Of a stretch of DNA of 64,000 nucleotides, positions 8,447 to 17,980 are shown piece by piece (the stretch's first letter is position 1; each line of letters opens with the position of its first letter). This DNA is from Comamonas sp. JUb58 (lineage in GTDB: Bacteria; Pseudomonadota; Gammaproteobacteria; Burkholderiales; Burkholderiaceae_C), in NCBI RefSeq assembly GCF_004364775.1, contig NZ_SOAL01000016.1, forward strand, positions 84,307-148,306, in the 5' to 3' direction. The notes beneath the pieces were generated by a model, which searched no databases, was not told where the DNA came from, and saw nothing but the letters and a program-made list of their open reading frames with translations. Made by a program: the position numbers and the translations under genes.

Positions 8447-10024
8447 ATGGTCAACCTGCAACTGTTTCGAAGCTACAAGGGCGCCCAGCTGGCAACGGCG
8501 GATACCACCAACCAATCGGGTGTGGCGGCCTATGCATTGGGCCCGCAGCACCAGCTGGCGCAAATGGCGCTGACCGGCTGCCTGAGCCAGACTTTTTATG
8601 CCAGCCCGCAGGACCAGCTCTCGCAACTGATAGAGGTGCTGGCCACGGTGGATGCGCCCTTTATTGCGAAGACGGCCATCTATGCCCGTGAGCGTGGCTA
8701 TATGAAGGACATGCCTGCCACCTTGGCGGCGGTGCTGGCCGTGCGGGATGTGGAGCTGCTGGCGCAGATCTTTCCCCGTGTGGTGGACAACGGCAAGATG
8801 CTGCGCAACTTTGTGCAGATCCTGCGCAGCGGAGTGCTGGGGCGCAAGTCGCTCGGCACCCGGCCCAAGAAGCTGGTGCAGCAGTGGTTGCTGACGGCGA
8901 CGGAAAAGCAGCTGCTCAACGCCGCCATCGGTAGCCAGCCTTCGCTCGCCGATGTGCTGAAGATGGTGCACCCCAAGCCCCAGGAGGCATGGCGCGCCGC
9001 CTGGTTTGCCTGGCTGATTGGCAAGTCGTATGACGAAGCCAGCCTGCCACCCATCACCTTGGCGTTCGAGCGCTTCAAGCGTGCGGTGGCCCAGGGCCAG
9101 ATGCCCGAGCAGGTGCCGGAGGTGCCGTTCCAGATGCTGACCGCGCTGGGCCTGGGTGCGCAGCAATGGGCGCAGATTGCGAGCCAGGGTTCGTGGCAGA
9201 TGCTGCGGCAGAACCTGAACACCTTGGCGCGCCATGGTGTGTTCGAACTGCCCGGGATGGCTGAGCGCGTGGCCGCCAAGCTGCAGGATGCGGCAGCCGT
9301 GGCCAAGGCCCGTGCCATGCCTTACCAGCTGCTGTCGGCCTACCAGGCTGCGGGCCAGCAGGTGCCGGCTGCCGTGGCAGAGGCGCTGCAGGATGCGATG
9401 GAGCTGGCAACGGCCAACGTGCCGCAATTTGCGGGCCGGGTCGCCGTCTGCCCTGATGTCTCTGGTTCCATGCACTCGTCGGTGACGGGTTACCGGGCCG
9501 GTGCCACCAGCGCGGTGCGCTGCATCGATGTGGCTGGCCTGATGGCGGCTGCCGTGCTGCGCAAGAACCGTGAGGCGCGGGTGCTGCCCTTTGAGTGCAA
9601 GGTGGTGCCGATGTCGCTCAACGGCCGTGATTCGGTGATGACCAATGCCAGCCGCCTGGCGGCTGTGGGCGGAGGCGGTACAAACTGCAGTGCGCCGCTC
9701 AAGCTGCTGGCCGACGAGAAGGCAGCGGTGGACCTGGTGATCCTGGTCTCGGACAACGAGTCCTGGGTGGATGGCAAGCGCGTGGGTGCGACGGAGACGA
9801 TGCAGCAATGGGCGCGCGTCAAGCAACGCAACCCCGCTGCCAAGCTGGTGTGTATTGACATCCAGCCCTATGCGACGACGCAGGCGCAGGAGCGTGCCGA
9901 TATCCTGAATATCGGAGGTTTCAGCGATGCGGTATTTGATGTGGTGGCCCGTTTTGCCGAAGGCAAGCTGGGCGCCGAACATTGGGTGGGCGAGATCGAG
10001 CAGATCGTGTTGTCTGCCCAGTGA
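8447..10024 (+). CDS. rsr: Rsr, TROVE-domain Ro60 orthologue
   Basis: A 525-residue ring-forming RNA-binding protein. The TROVE (HEAT-like) domain covers about residues 1-330 and should bind misfolded RNA ends in the ring and Y RNA on its outer face. A von Willebrand A domain follows, with MIDAS motif DVSGS at 337-341 and SDNESW further on. Ro60 proteins act in RNA quality control, often with PNPase or other exoribonucleases tethered through Y RNA. The start at 8447 follows a purine-rich stretch (AAGAAAGAAG). It is the first gene after the sigma54 promoter, and the Y-RNA array begins 10 bases after its stop. Confidence 0.95.
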   Translation: MVNLQLFRSYKGAQLATADTTNQSGVAAYALGPQHQLAQMALTGCLSQTFYASPQDQLSQLIEVLATVDAPFIAKTAIYARERGYMKDMPATLAAVLAVRDVELLAQIFPRVVDNGKMLRNFVQILRSGVLGRKSLGTRPKKLVQQWLLTATEKQLLNAAIGSQPSLADVLKMVHPKPQEAWRAAWFAWLIGKSYDEASLPPITLAFERFKRAVAQGQMPEQVPEVPFQMLTALGLGAQQWAQIASQGSWQMLRQNLNTLARHGVFELPGMAERVAAKLQDAAAVAKARAMPYQLLSAYQAAGQQVPAAVAEALQDAMELATANVPQFAGRVAVCPDVSGSMHSSVTGYRAGATSAVRCIDVAGLMAAAVLRKNREARVLPFECKVVPMSLNGRDSVMTNASRLAAVGGGGTNCSAPLKLLADEKAAVDLVILVSDNESWVDGKRVGATETMQQWARVKQRNPAAKLVCIDIQPYATTQAQERADILNIGGFSDAVFDVVARFAEGKLGAEHWVGEIEQIVLSAQ

Positions 10025-10033
10025 GCTGTGTTT

Positions 10034-10114
10034 TATCTGCTGTTGGCGAATGCCGGTGTGACTACATTCCAAAACTGTTGCGTCACACCACCTTCTGGTC
10101 GCCAACGGTGGATA
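10034..10114 (+). ncRNA. Y-RNA-like element 1 (minimal, no tRNA-like domain)
   Basis: Base pairing seen directly: an outer stem of up to 16 pairs (10034-10049 with 10099-10114, core GTTGGCGA/TCGCCAAC), an asymmetric internal loop (ATGCC on the left; ACCTTCTGG on the right), and an inner stem GGTGTGAC (10055-10062) with GTCACACC (10082-10089). The 19-base terminal loop begins TACATTCC. This stem-internal loop-stem plan with the CGAATGCCGG left side is shared by all four elements and matches the Ro60-binding half of Y RNAs. The element starts 10 bases after rsr and lacks the tRNA-like part. Confidence 0.75.
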
Positions 10115-10141
10115 TCGACAATGAATAAGGTTTAAAAAGTT

Positions 10142-10404
10142 TGGGTGGCCTGCGGCGAATGCCGGTGAAATTACAGCCTATAGAGCAACTAACACGGCCC
10201 AGCAAACCGCAGGTTTGCGGTTGAGACTAGGCGTCAAGCCGCAGGCAGTACAAGCGTACGACAAGGCTTGGCAACGACGTATCAAGGGTTGTGTTAGTGG
10301 CTCGTAACGCTCGAGGGAGCAGGTTCGAGTCCTGCCGGCGCTAGTCGTAGCTCATGGGTAGAGCGCGAAAACATTTCACCTTTTTAGTCGCTGCAGGTTA
10401 CCCA
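10142..10404 (+). ncRNA. Y-RNA-like element 2 (YrlA type, interrupted by a repeat)
   Basis: Outer stem TGGGTGGCCTGCGGCGA (10142-10158) pairs along its full 17 bases, with three G-U pairs, to 10388-10404. The internal loop ATGCC faces TTTTTAG; the inner stem GGTGAAAT (10164-10171) pairs with ATTTCACC (10373-10380). The apical part contains a T-arm (GCAGG-TTCGAGT-CCTGC, 10319-10335), a short acceptor-like hairpin (10336-10347), TA, and a D-arm (GCTC-ATGGGTA-GAGC, 10350-10364). This is the circularly permuted tRNA order known from YrlA-type Y RNAs. A 111-base palindromic repeat interrupts it at 10188-10298; whether the mature RNA keeps it is unknown. Confidence 0.75.
10188..10298. repeat. Palindromic repeat inserted in Y-RNA element 2
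   Basis: Terminal inverted repeats ACTAACAC (10188-10195) and GTGTTAGT (10291-10298) bound a 111-base block that contains an inner hairpin (AACCGCAGGTTTGCGGTT) and GCAGGCAGTACAAGCGTACG. The other three Y-RNA elements have nothing comparable. Its style is that of dispersed intergenic repeats of Burkholderiales (from memory, not searched). The insertion lies in the apical, tRNA-like half and leaves both Ro60-binding stems intact. Confidence 0.6.
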
Positions 10405-10425
10405 TCTGTATGAGATTTTTGGTTT

Positions 10426-10521
10426 GCGCGAATGCTGGCAGGACTACATCCGGAACGCCGGGGGTTCGAATCCTCAGCCGGGAAACCGGTGTGGCAGTTG
10501 TCTTGCCGACCCTGGTCGCGC
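10426..10521 (+). ncRNA. Y-RNA-like element 3
   Basis: Outer stem GCGCGA (10426-10431) with TCGCGC (10516-10521); internal loop ATGCT opposite GACCCTGG; inner stem GGCAGGAC (10437-10444) with GTCTTGCC (10500-10507, one G-U). The apical part starts TACATCCGG and holds a degenerate T-arm with the canonical loop TTCGAAT and a GCCGGGAAACCGG hairpin in the place of an acceptor stem. No D-arm is visible, so the tRNA mimic looks incomplete. Confidence 0.7.
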
Positions 10522-10560
10522 TTTTGTTTGGATAGTGTTTTTGGGAAGGTTTGCATCGCT

Positions 10561-10686
10561 GGCTGCGAATGCCGGTGGAACTACATCCGAATCCGGAGGT
10601 GCGGGTTGGAATCCCGCCAGGCCTGCAAGGGCCTGTAGCTCAGTGCCAGAGCGCCGGAAGTGTTTCACCAAACCCTGGTCGCAGCC
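10561..10686 (+). ncRNA. Y-RNA-like element 4 (YrlA type, complete permuted tRNA-like domain)
   Basis: Outer stem GGCTGCGA (10561-10568) with TCGCAGCC (10679-10686); internal loop ATGCC opposite AAACCCTGG; inner stem GGTGGAAC (10574-10581) with GTTTCACC (10662-10669, one G-U). The apical domain reads as a tRNA opened at the anticodon. TCCGG (10592-10596) is the 3' anticodon strand and GCGGG-TTGGAAT-CCCGC (10601-10617) the T-arm. CAGGCC (10618-10623) pairs with GGGCCTG (10629-10635) as acceptor stem closed by TGCAA. TA stands in the U8-A9 place, GCTC...GAGC (10638-10652) is the D-arm, one base follows, then CCGGA (10654-10658) closes on TCCGG. The D-loop lacks the GG pair. Confidence 0.82.
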
Positions 10687-10765
10687 CAGAGGTGCTCACC
10701 GTGTACCGCCCTACAAAGTCATCGCTGTCATACAGCGGTGTGAAGATAAAGAAGAGAGGTAAGAG

Positions 10766-11986
<1,221 letters not shown>

Positions 11987-12029
11987 AGAAGGGGGCGGCC
12001 ATGGGGCCGCCACCCTGAGGAGAAGGGTG

Positions 12030-12686
12030 ATGAAGAGCAATAAGCAACGCAAGACAGAGATCAAGCAGCGCCGTTGGGCCCGTATGGAGCAGCAGCGCAC
12101 GGTGGCCCTGCTGCCGGCCATGCCGCATGCAGCCTTGGCTGCAGATACGCAGCTGCTGGCCCTGATCCATGGGCAATCTTTTTGCCATGTCGATTACTAC
12201 GTGGATATCAGCTACAGCTGTTGTGATTGCGGTGCCGCCTGTGTCTGGACCGCCCAAGACCAGAAGTGGTGGTGCGAGCAACTGCAAGGCAACCTGTATG
12301 CCGGTGCCAGCCGCTGCAAGGACTGCCGTGCCCGGCACCGCGCCTGGCGCCAAAGCCATTGCGATGCGGCCGAGATGGCGGCTTTGCGTGCGCTGTGGCG
12401 TGACCGCCCCGATGCGTCGGCACGTGCCCGTGTGAATGCAGCCTTGCAGGCCAAGGCCCCGGATCTGCGTTGCCTGGCAGCGCAGGCCCTCGCCTGGTGG
12501 TGGGTGCAGTTTGGCGATCAGCCCGCGCATGCGCAGCTGGAAGCGCTGAGCCTGGAGCGCAGCTGGGCACCGCGCATCGACCGCATCCTGCGGCACGAGC
12601 TGGAGCTGCGCCCCGGTGTGCATCGCGTCTGCCGGGTAGTAAGCTATCCGCGCGTCACGATGGGTGCTGCGCTGCCCGGCCACTGA
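12030..12686 (+). CDS. Zinc-ribbon protein between rtcB and rtcA
   Basis: A 218-residue protein. Residues about 57-103 match the probable zinc-ribbon domain typified by DYYVDI..C..CG....W......WW......, with CxxC pairs C64/C67 and C96/C99 as likely zinc ligands. The basic N-terminus (KSNKQRKTEIKQRRWARM) and the ribbon suggest nucleic-acid binding. The C-terminal 110 residues have no motif that I recognise. GAGGAGAAG lies just upstream of the ATG; a GTG one codon earlier is also possible. It sits 43 bases after rtcB and 51 before rtcA, so it is probably part of the RtcR regulon. Its role in RNA repair is inferred only from position. Confidence 0.85.
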   Translation: MKSNKQRKTEIKQRRWARMEQQRTVALLPAMPHAALAADTQLLALIHGQSFCHVDYYVDISYSCCDCGAACVWTAQDQKWWCEQLQGNLYAGASRCKDCRARHRAWRQSHCDAAEMAALRALWRDRPDASARARVNAALQAKAPDLRCLAAQALAWWWVQFGDQPAHAQLEALSLERSWAPRIDRILRHELELRPGVHRVCRVVSYPRVTMGAALPGH

Positions 12687-12737
12687 GCCCATCCAATTGA
12701 ATCAGAAGAAGAACACAGAGTGAGGGAAACGATTCCA

Positions 12738-13808
12738 ATGCAACGCACAAGCCAATCGATAGAAAAGGGCCTGGTCGAGATCGACGGCTCGCAAGGCGAG
12801 GGCGGCGGCCAGATTCTGCGCACGGCGCTGGCGCTGTCGGTCATTACGCAAAGGCCGCTGGCGATGCACAGCATCCGGGCCAAGCGCTCCAAGCCAGGGC
12901 TGATGCGCCAGCACCTGGCCTGTGTGCAGGCGGCGCAGACCATCAGCGATGCACAGCTGTCGCCCATCGGCGCGGGCGTGACGGAGCTGCAGTTTGCGCC
13001 GGCGACGCTCAAGGCCGGGGACTACCGCTTCCCGATTTCCGGCGCGGGCAGCGCGATGCTGGTGCTGCAGACGGTGCTGCCGGCGCTGCTGATGGCCGAT
13101 GCTGCCAGCACAGTGCAGCTGTCGGGCGGCACGCACAACCCGCTGGCGCCCAACTTCCATTTCATCGAGCGCGCCTATGCGCCCTTAGTAGCACGCATGG
13201 GTGCGGGGCTGGATATGCGGCTGCGCCGCTATGGCTTTTACCCGGCGGGGGGTGGCGAGGCGCTGGCCTGCATCAGCCCAGCAGCGCAAGGGCTGCAGCC
13301 TTTTGACCTGCTGGCGCGCGGCATGCTGCAGGATGTGTCGGTGGAAGCGGTCTGCGCGGCCGTGCCGCGTGGCGTGGCCATGCGCGAGTTTGATGAGCTG
13401 GCGCGGCTGACCGGCTGGGACCGGCGCGCGATGGAGCTGCTGCCGGTGAGCCAGCAGGAAGGCCCGGGCAACCTGCTGCAGGCCACCTTGCGCTATGACC
13501 ATGTCACAGAGCTGTTCTGGGGCCTGGGCGCGCATGGGGTGTCGTCCGAAGCGGTGGCGCGCAAGCTCTGCCAGGATCTGCGCGATTACCAGAAAAAGCC
13601 CGATGCCGCTGTCTGCGCCTACCTGGCCGACCAGCTCTTGCTGCTGCAGGCGCTGGCCGTGTGGCAAAGCGGCCAGCCCGCAGCCTTCAGCTGCAGCGAG
13701 GCCACCGAGCACCTGCACAGCAATATGGCGGTGATTGCGCAGTTCCTGCCGCTGCGCATGTCGATCGAGACCGCCAGTGCGCCAGTGGTGCGCATCGCCC
13801 CGCTGTAG
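12738..13808 (+). CDS. rtcA: RtcA, RNA 3'-terminal phosphate cyclase
   Basis: Converts RNA 3'-phosphates (or 2'-phosphates) to 2',3'-cyclic phosphates with ATP, making ends fit for RtcB. Family motifs: IDGSQGEGGGQILRTALALS at the start, SGAGSAMLVLQTVLPAL, GGTHNPLAPNFHFIE, and near the C-terminus EHLHSNMAVIAQFLPL, where the adenylated histidine lies. From the ATG at 12738 it has 356 residues. A GTG at 12720 would add six residues; GAGGG at 12722-12726 favours the ATG. It is the last gene of the RNA-repair operon. Confidence 0.96.
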   Translation: MQRTSQSIEKGLVEIDGSQGEGGGQILRTALALSVITQRPLAMHSIRAKRSKPGLMRQHLACVQAAQTISDAQLSPIGAGVTELQFAPATLKAGDYRFPISGAGSAMLVLQTVLPALLMADAASTVQLSGGTHNPLAPNFHFIERAYAPLVARMGAGLDMRLRRYGFYPAGGGEALACISPAAQGLQPFDLLARGMLQDVSVEAVCAAVPRGVAMREFDELARLTGWDRRAMELLPVSQQEGPGNLLQATLRYDHVTELFWGLGAHGVSSEAVARKLCQDLRDYQKKPDAAVCAYLADQLLLLQALAVWQSGQPAAFSCSEATEHLHSNMAVIAQFLPLRMSIETASAPVVRIAPL

Positions 13809-13837
13809 CGAGGCGCGTAATGGCGTTGACGGGCTGG

Positions 13838-14158
13838 CTAGTACAGCCCGCCTTCCAGCGCCTGCATGCCATGGCGCAGGCGGGCCTTGTTGCAGGCCTC
13901 GCTGCCAGCGGCAAACTCCCGGCAGGGCGAGGGGCGCCATTCATAAATGCCGCAGGCGGCTTGCTGGCCAATGGTGCCGGTCAAGGCCGCGCAGCGCGGG
14001 CGGGCATAGTCGGTGCCGCGCATGCGGCAGGTGGAGTCGTTGACCTCTTCGGCCAGGCCCGAGGGCACGCGGCCGCCGTTGCTGTCGCATTCATGGACTG
14101 AAAAATCAACGCGAAAGCTGGCGCAGCAGGCGCCGCAACTGAGGCAGGGGTGGGTCAT
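13838..14158 (-). CDS. YkgJ-family cysteine cluster protein
   Basis: A 106-residue protein with nine or more cysteines, beginning MTHPCLSCGACCASFRVDF, followed by C-rich clusters (CRMRG, RCAAL, ACGIYEWRPSPCREF). The family (UPF0153-like) is thought to bind zinc or an Fe-S cluster; its biochemical role is not settled. The chosen ATG at 14158 begins directly before the first cysteine cluster, as in relatives. It converges on rtcA with a 29-base gap. Confidence 0.85.
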   Translation of the reverse strand: MTHPCLSCGACCASFRVDFSVHECDSNGGRVPSGLAEEVNDSTCRMRGTDYARPRCAALTGTIGQQAACGIYEWRPSPCREFAAGSEACNKARLRHGMQALEGGLY

Positions 14159-14219
14159 CGGGCGTGGGGGCGTGGGCGTTGTTTGGCCGGTATTGTAGTT
14201 TTGCGCCGCAGAAAGCCAC

Positions 14220-14245
14220 AAAAAAGCCCGCTGGGTCAGCGGGCT
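14220..14245 (-). terminator. Rho-independent terminator after proX copy 1
   Basis: AGCCCGCT and AGCGGGCT form an 8-pair stem with a 5-base loop, followed on the minus strand by a run of six T. It lies 27 bases beyond the stop of the proX copy at 14273. Confidence 0.85.
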
Positions 14246-14272
14246 CGGTGTGCGGTGTAGCAGGCGCCAGGC

Positions 14273-15286
14273 TTACTTGGCAGCCAGCGCTTGCTTGATC
14301 CAGCCATCAAACTTGGCCTGGTGGTTCTTGATCCAGGCGTCGGCATGGCGCTGGATGTCGGCAGTCTTGTTTTCGCCATTGCGCATCAGCAGGTTCTGCG
14401 CGGTGATGTCCTCGATGGGCACCTGCATCAGCGCAAACAGCTTGGCGGCAGCCGGGTTGGCATCGGTCCACTTCTTGTTGGCCAAGATGTACTGGTTGTT
14501 CACCTTGAAGCCATAGTTCTTGCCATTGGGCAGGCGGGTGTCGTCATCGCCCTTGGCGTTGGGGATGTTGGGCACCTGCAGCCAGACGACATCCTGGCCG
14601 GGCTTGAGCACGCCGTTGACCCAGTAGGGGGTCCAGACATAGTAGAGCACGGGCTTGCCGGATTGGTAGCGGGCAATGGTGTCGGCAATCAGCGCCGCAT
14701 AGTTGCCCTGGCGGTGGGTCACTGTGCCTTCCAGGCCCAGGCCCTTGATGTGCTTGTTGATCGCCAGCTCGCAGCCCCAGCCGGGGTTGCAACCGGTCAG
14801 ATCGGCCTTGCCGTCGCCATCGGTGTCAAACAGCTTGGCGATCTTGGGATCCTTGAGCTGCATGATGTCGGTGATCTTGTACTTCTCGGCCGTTTTCTTG
14901 TCGATCAGGTAGCCCTGGGCGGCATTGGTCGAGAACATGCCTTCGCGGTAGAAGACCTTGGCGCCGCCGTTGCGCTCATAAAACTCCTGGTGCAGCGGAA
15001 TCCAGTGGTTGGCCATGAAGGTGGCATCACCCTGGCCAACAACAACGTGCTCGGTGCCGTTCTCCAGGCCCTTGGGGTCTTTGACGGTGTAGCCGAGCTT
15101 TTCCAGCGCACGCGACACGATCAGGGTCTGGAACAGCTCTTCATCGACGGTGCCCAGCAGGGGCAGCACATCCTTGCCCTTGCCGGGCAGGTCTTGCGCC
15201 TGGGCGACGGGGCCCCAGGCCATCAGTGAGATGGCGGCGGCGCAGGCCAGGTGGATGGGGCGATTGAGGCGGTTTTTATAGGTCAT
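14273..15286 (-). CDS. proX: Glycine betaine/proline-binding periplasmic protein, copy 1
   Basis: A 337-residue secreted solute-binding protein with a signal peptide ending [10 protein letters not shown]. It shows the ProX hallmarks [40 protein letters not shown] and [10 protein letters not shown] (aromatic residues that cage the quaternary amine). AAGGAGAAGACC precedes the ATG at 15286. It is the last gene of proV-proW-proX-proX and is clearly related to the copy upstream, so the operon supplies two binding proteins to one transporter. Confidence 0.93.
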   Translation of the reverse strand: MTYKNRLNRPIHLACAAAISLMAWGPVAQAQDLPGKGKDVLPLLGTVDEELFQTLIVSRALEKLGYTVKDPKGLENGTEHVVVGQGDATFMANHWIPLHQEFYERNGGAKVFYREGMFSTNAAQGYLIDKKTAEKYKITDIMQLKDPKIAKLFDTDGDGKADLTGCNPGWGCELAINKHIKGLGLEGTVTHRQGNYAALIADTIARYQSGKPVLYYVWTPYWVNGVLKPGQDVVWLQVPNIPNAKGDDDTRLPNGKNYGFKVNNQYILANKKWTDANPAAAKLFALMQVPIEDITAQNLLMRNGENKTADIQRHADAWIKNHQAKFDGWIKQALAAK

Positions 15287-15472
15287 GGTCTTCTCCTTGG
15301 ATTGAAACGCGATGCGCAAGGCGCGCACCGAGAGGGAACATGGGCAGCCCGGGGGCAAGACGGCGCCAGGCCCGGCCGGTGGTGCCGGGTGGCTGGTGTG
15401 CAGCTTGCGGGGGCTTGGTGCTGGGCAGCGCTGGCGCTGCAGCGGTGGGCAGGGCGGCATGCCCTGGGGGAG

Positions 15473-15509
15473 GCACCGGCCCGGCAAGAAGCTGCCGGGC
15501 GATCGGTGC
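15473..15509. other. Strong hairpin between the two proX copies
   Basis: GCACCG and CGGTGC flank GCCCGGCA and TGCCGGGC around a 6-base loop, giving a 14-pair stem with one small bulge. There is no T-run after it on the minus strand, so it looks more like an mRNA-stabilising or attenuating structure that could set the ratio of the two binding proteins than a full terminator. The rest of the 230-base gap shows nothing else. Confidence 0.55.
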
Positions 15510-15516
15510 TGCAGAC

Positions 15517-16572
15517 TTACTGGGCCTTGGCGGCGTCCAGCGCCGTCTTGACCCAGCCGTCAAATTCGGCCTGGTGGGCCTTGATCCAGCCGTCGGCATG
15601 GCGCTCGATATCGGCAGGCTTGTTCTGGCCTTCCTTCATCGCCAGGTTCTGGGCGTTGATGTCGGAGACCGGCAGCTTCATGATCGCAAACAGCTTGGCG
15701 GCCGCGGGGTTGGCCTCGGCAAACTTCTTGTTGGCGACGATCTTCTGGGTGTTGAGCGGGAAGCCATAGTTCTTGCCATTGGGCAGGGCGGTCTTCAGAT
15801 CGGCCTGGTTGCCGGGCAGTGCGGTGAACGGCACCTGCAGCCAGACGACATCACGGCCGGGGCGCAGCTCGGCGCTGACCCAGTAGGGCGTCCAGGTGTA
15901 GTACAGGATGGGCTTGCCGGACTTGTAGCGCGCAATCGTGTCGGCCATCAGCGCGGCATAGGTGCCTTGCACATGGGTGACGGTATCGCGCAGGTGGTAT
16001 GCGGTCAGCTGGTGCTCGATCGCGCCTTCGCAACCCCAGCCGGGGGTGCAGCCGGTCAGGTCGGCCTTGCCGTCGCCATCGGTGTCAAACAGCTTGGCAA
16101 TCTTCGGGTCTTTGAGCTGCTCGATATTGGTGATCTTGTGCTCGTCGGCTGTCTTCTTGTCGATCAGATAGCCCTGAACGGCGCTGGTCGAGTACTCGCC
16201 TTCGCGGTAGAGCTTGTCGGCGCCGCCGGCGTTCTTGTAGAAGTCGGCCTGCAGCGGATCCCAGTGGTCGGCCATGTAGGTGGCGTCGCCGTTGCCAATC
16301 GCCACGTGGGCGGTGGCGTATTCCACCTCGCGGATGGGCTGGACGTCATAGCCCAGCTTTTGCATGGCCTTGTTGACCAGCAGGGTCTGGAAGGTTTCTT
16401 CGGCGATCGAGCTTTGCAGTGGCTGGACCTTGATGCCCTTGCCAGGCAGATCCTGGGCCATCGCATGGCCGGCGGCAGCCAGGCCAGCGGCCAGCACGCT
16501 GGTGGCCAGCAGGCTTTTGACCATGCGGGTCGGGGCGGCGAAGGCCTGCCAGGAATGGGGGGTGAATGTCAT
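15517..16572 (-). CDS. proX: Glycine betaine/proline-binding periplasmic protein, copy 2
   Basis: A 351-residue ProX paralogue with signal peptide ([21 protein letters not shown]) and the same core motifs: [44 protein letters not shown] and [16 protein letters not shown] precedes the ATG at 16572. It is the first binding-protein gene after proW and is nearer in motif wording to E. coli ProX (CEGAIEHQL) than copy 1. Differences around the aromatic cage suggest the two copies may prefer different compatible solutes. Confidence 0.93.
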   Translation of the reverse strand: MTFTPHSWQAFAAPTRMVKSLLATSVLAAGLAAAGHAMAQDLPGKGIKVQPLQSSIAEETFQTLLVNKAMQKLGYDVQPIREVEYATAHVAIGNGDATYMADHWDPLQADFYKNAGGADKLYREGEYSTSAVQGYLIDKKTADEHKITNIEQLKDPKIAKLFDTDGDGKADLTGCTPGWGCEGAIEHQLTAYHLRDTVTHVQGTYAALMADTIARYKSGKPILYYTWTPYWVSAELRPGRDVVWLQVPFTALPGNQADLKTALPNGKNYGFPLNTQKIVANKKFAEANPAAAKLFAIMKLPVSDINAQNLAMKEGQNKPADIERHADGWIKAHQAEFDGWVKTALDAAKAQ

Positions 16573-16687
16573 GGATGCTCCTTGTTATGGGTTCGGCGCA
16601 GGCGCAGTGCGCGCCGCCGATCAATGTGCAAATGGGGGCCAAGCGGGCAGGCAGGGCAGCCAGCGTTGGCGGCTGCCCTGGCGGGGC

Positions 16688-17980
16688 TTAGGCGGCAGGC
16701 ACGGCGTCCTGCGTGGCGGGCTTTTGGGCCTGCTTTTGTGCCTGGGCTTGGGCCTGTGGCAGCGGCTGTGCCAGGGGCTTGGGCGCAGGGCTGGCTTCAG
16801 GCTTGTGCAGGGCGCGGGCGATGATGCCGGCCGGGCCGGTTTGCCACCAGTGGCGCACGCCACGGCGGGGCTGGCCCATGGCCTGGGTGATGCGGTCCAG
16901 CAAAATGGCCAGCAGCACAATGCCCAGGCCGCCGACGGTGGCCAGGCCCATGTCCAGGCGGCCAATACCGCGCAGCACCATCTGGCCCAGACCGCCCACG
17001 GCGATCATCGAGGCGATCACCACCATCGACAGCGACAGCATCAGCGACTGGTTGATACCGGCCATGATCGAGGGCATGGACAGCGGCAGCTGCACCTTCC
17101 ACAGCAATTGCAGAGGCGAGGCGCCATAGGCGCGGCTGGCTTCGATCAGGTCAGGGCGCACCTGGCGGATACCCAGGTTGGTCAGGCGCACCAGCGGTGG
17201 CAGCGCAAACACAATGGTCACCACCACGCCAGGCACATTGCCAATACCGAACAGCATCACCACCGGCACCAGGTAGACGAAGGCCGGGGTGGTCTGCATG
17301 GCATCGAGCACCGGGCGGAAGAACTTCTGCGCGCGGTCGCTGCTCGCCAGCAGAATGCCCAGTGGCAGGCCGATGATGATGCAGAAGGCCAGCGAGGTCA
17401 GCACCAGCGACAGGGTGACCATGGCCTCATGCCAGATACCCAGCATGCCGATGATCAGCAGCGACACCACGGCCCCAATGGCCAGGGCGCCGCCGGCAAA
17501 TTGCCAGGCGATCAGCGCCAGAATGGCCACCATCGCGAGCATGGGGATGGCGGTCAGGAAATGCTCCACGCCCGTGAGCGTGCCGTCAATCGGCGCGCGC
17601 ACGGTCTGGAAGAAGGGGCGGAAATTGGCGACGACCCAGGTCAGGCCGCTGTTGATCCAGTCCTGCACCGGCAGGCTGCCATCCCAGAGCTGGCTCAGGT
17701 GGAAACCGCTGTCGTGCGCGACTTGCGCATGCTGCGCTGCAGCCTGGGCGGCATCGGCGGTCTGGCCTACGGCGTCGGGGCCGCCGAGCCAGTCGGTATT
17801 GCCCGAGACATTGCCAACGGCCTGCCAGGGGTCATCGCTGACGGTAGCGGGTGCCGGGGTGCTGGCTATGTCGGTGCCGGTCCAGGCGGTGGCCGCGCTG
17901 GAACTGGTCGATGCGGTATCGGCCCAAGGGTCGGCAGCGGCAGTGTTCTGGGCGATGGTCATCGTGTTGTCGGTACTCAT
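16688..17980 (-). CDS. proW: Glycine betaine/proline ABC transporter permease
   Basis: A 430-residue inner-membrane permease. As in E. coli ProW, a long N-terminal extension (about residues 1-130, rich in Asp, Trp, Ala, Thr) precedes the hydrophobic core, with [20 protein letters not shown] at its end. The coupling motif [32 protein letters not shown] contacts ProV. The C-terminus is unusual: about 45 residues of low-complexity Pro/Ala/Gln/Lys ([14 protein letters not shown]). Its start overlaps the proV stop by 4 bases, showing translational coupling. Confidence 0.94.
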   Translation of the reverse strand: MSTDNTMTIAQNTAAADPWADTASTSSSAATAWTGTDIASTPAPATVSDDPWQAVGNVSGNTDWLGGPDAVGQTADAAQAAAQHAQVAHDSGFHLSQLWDGSLPVQDWINSGLTWVVANFRPFFQTVRAPIDGTLTGVEHFLTAIPMLAMVAILALIAWQFAGGALAIGAVVSLLIIGMLGIWHEAMVTLSLVLTSLAFCIIIGLPLGILLASSDRAQKFFRPVLDAMQTTPAFVYLVPVVMLFGIGNVPGVVVTIVFALPPLVRLTNLGIRQVRPDLIEASRAYGASPLQLLWKVQLPLSMPSIMAGINQSLMLSLSMVVIASMIAVGGLGQMVLRGIGRLDMGLATVGGLGIVLLAILLDRITQAMGQPRRGVRHWWQTGPAGIIARALHKPEASPAPKPLAQPLPQAQAQAQKQAQKPATQDAVPAA

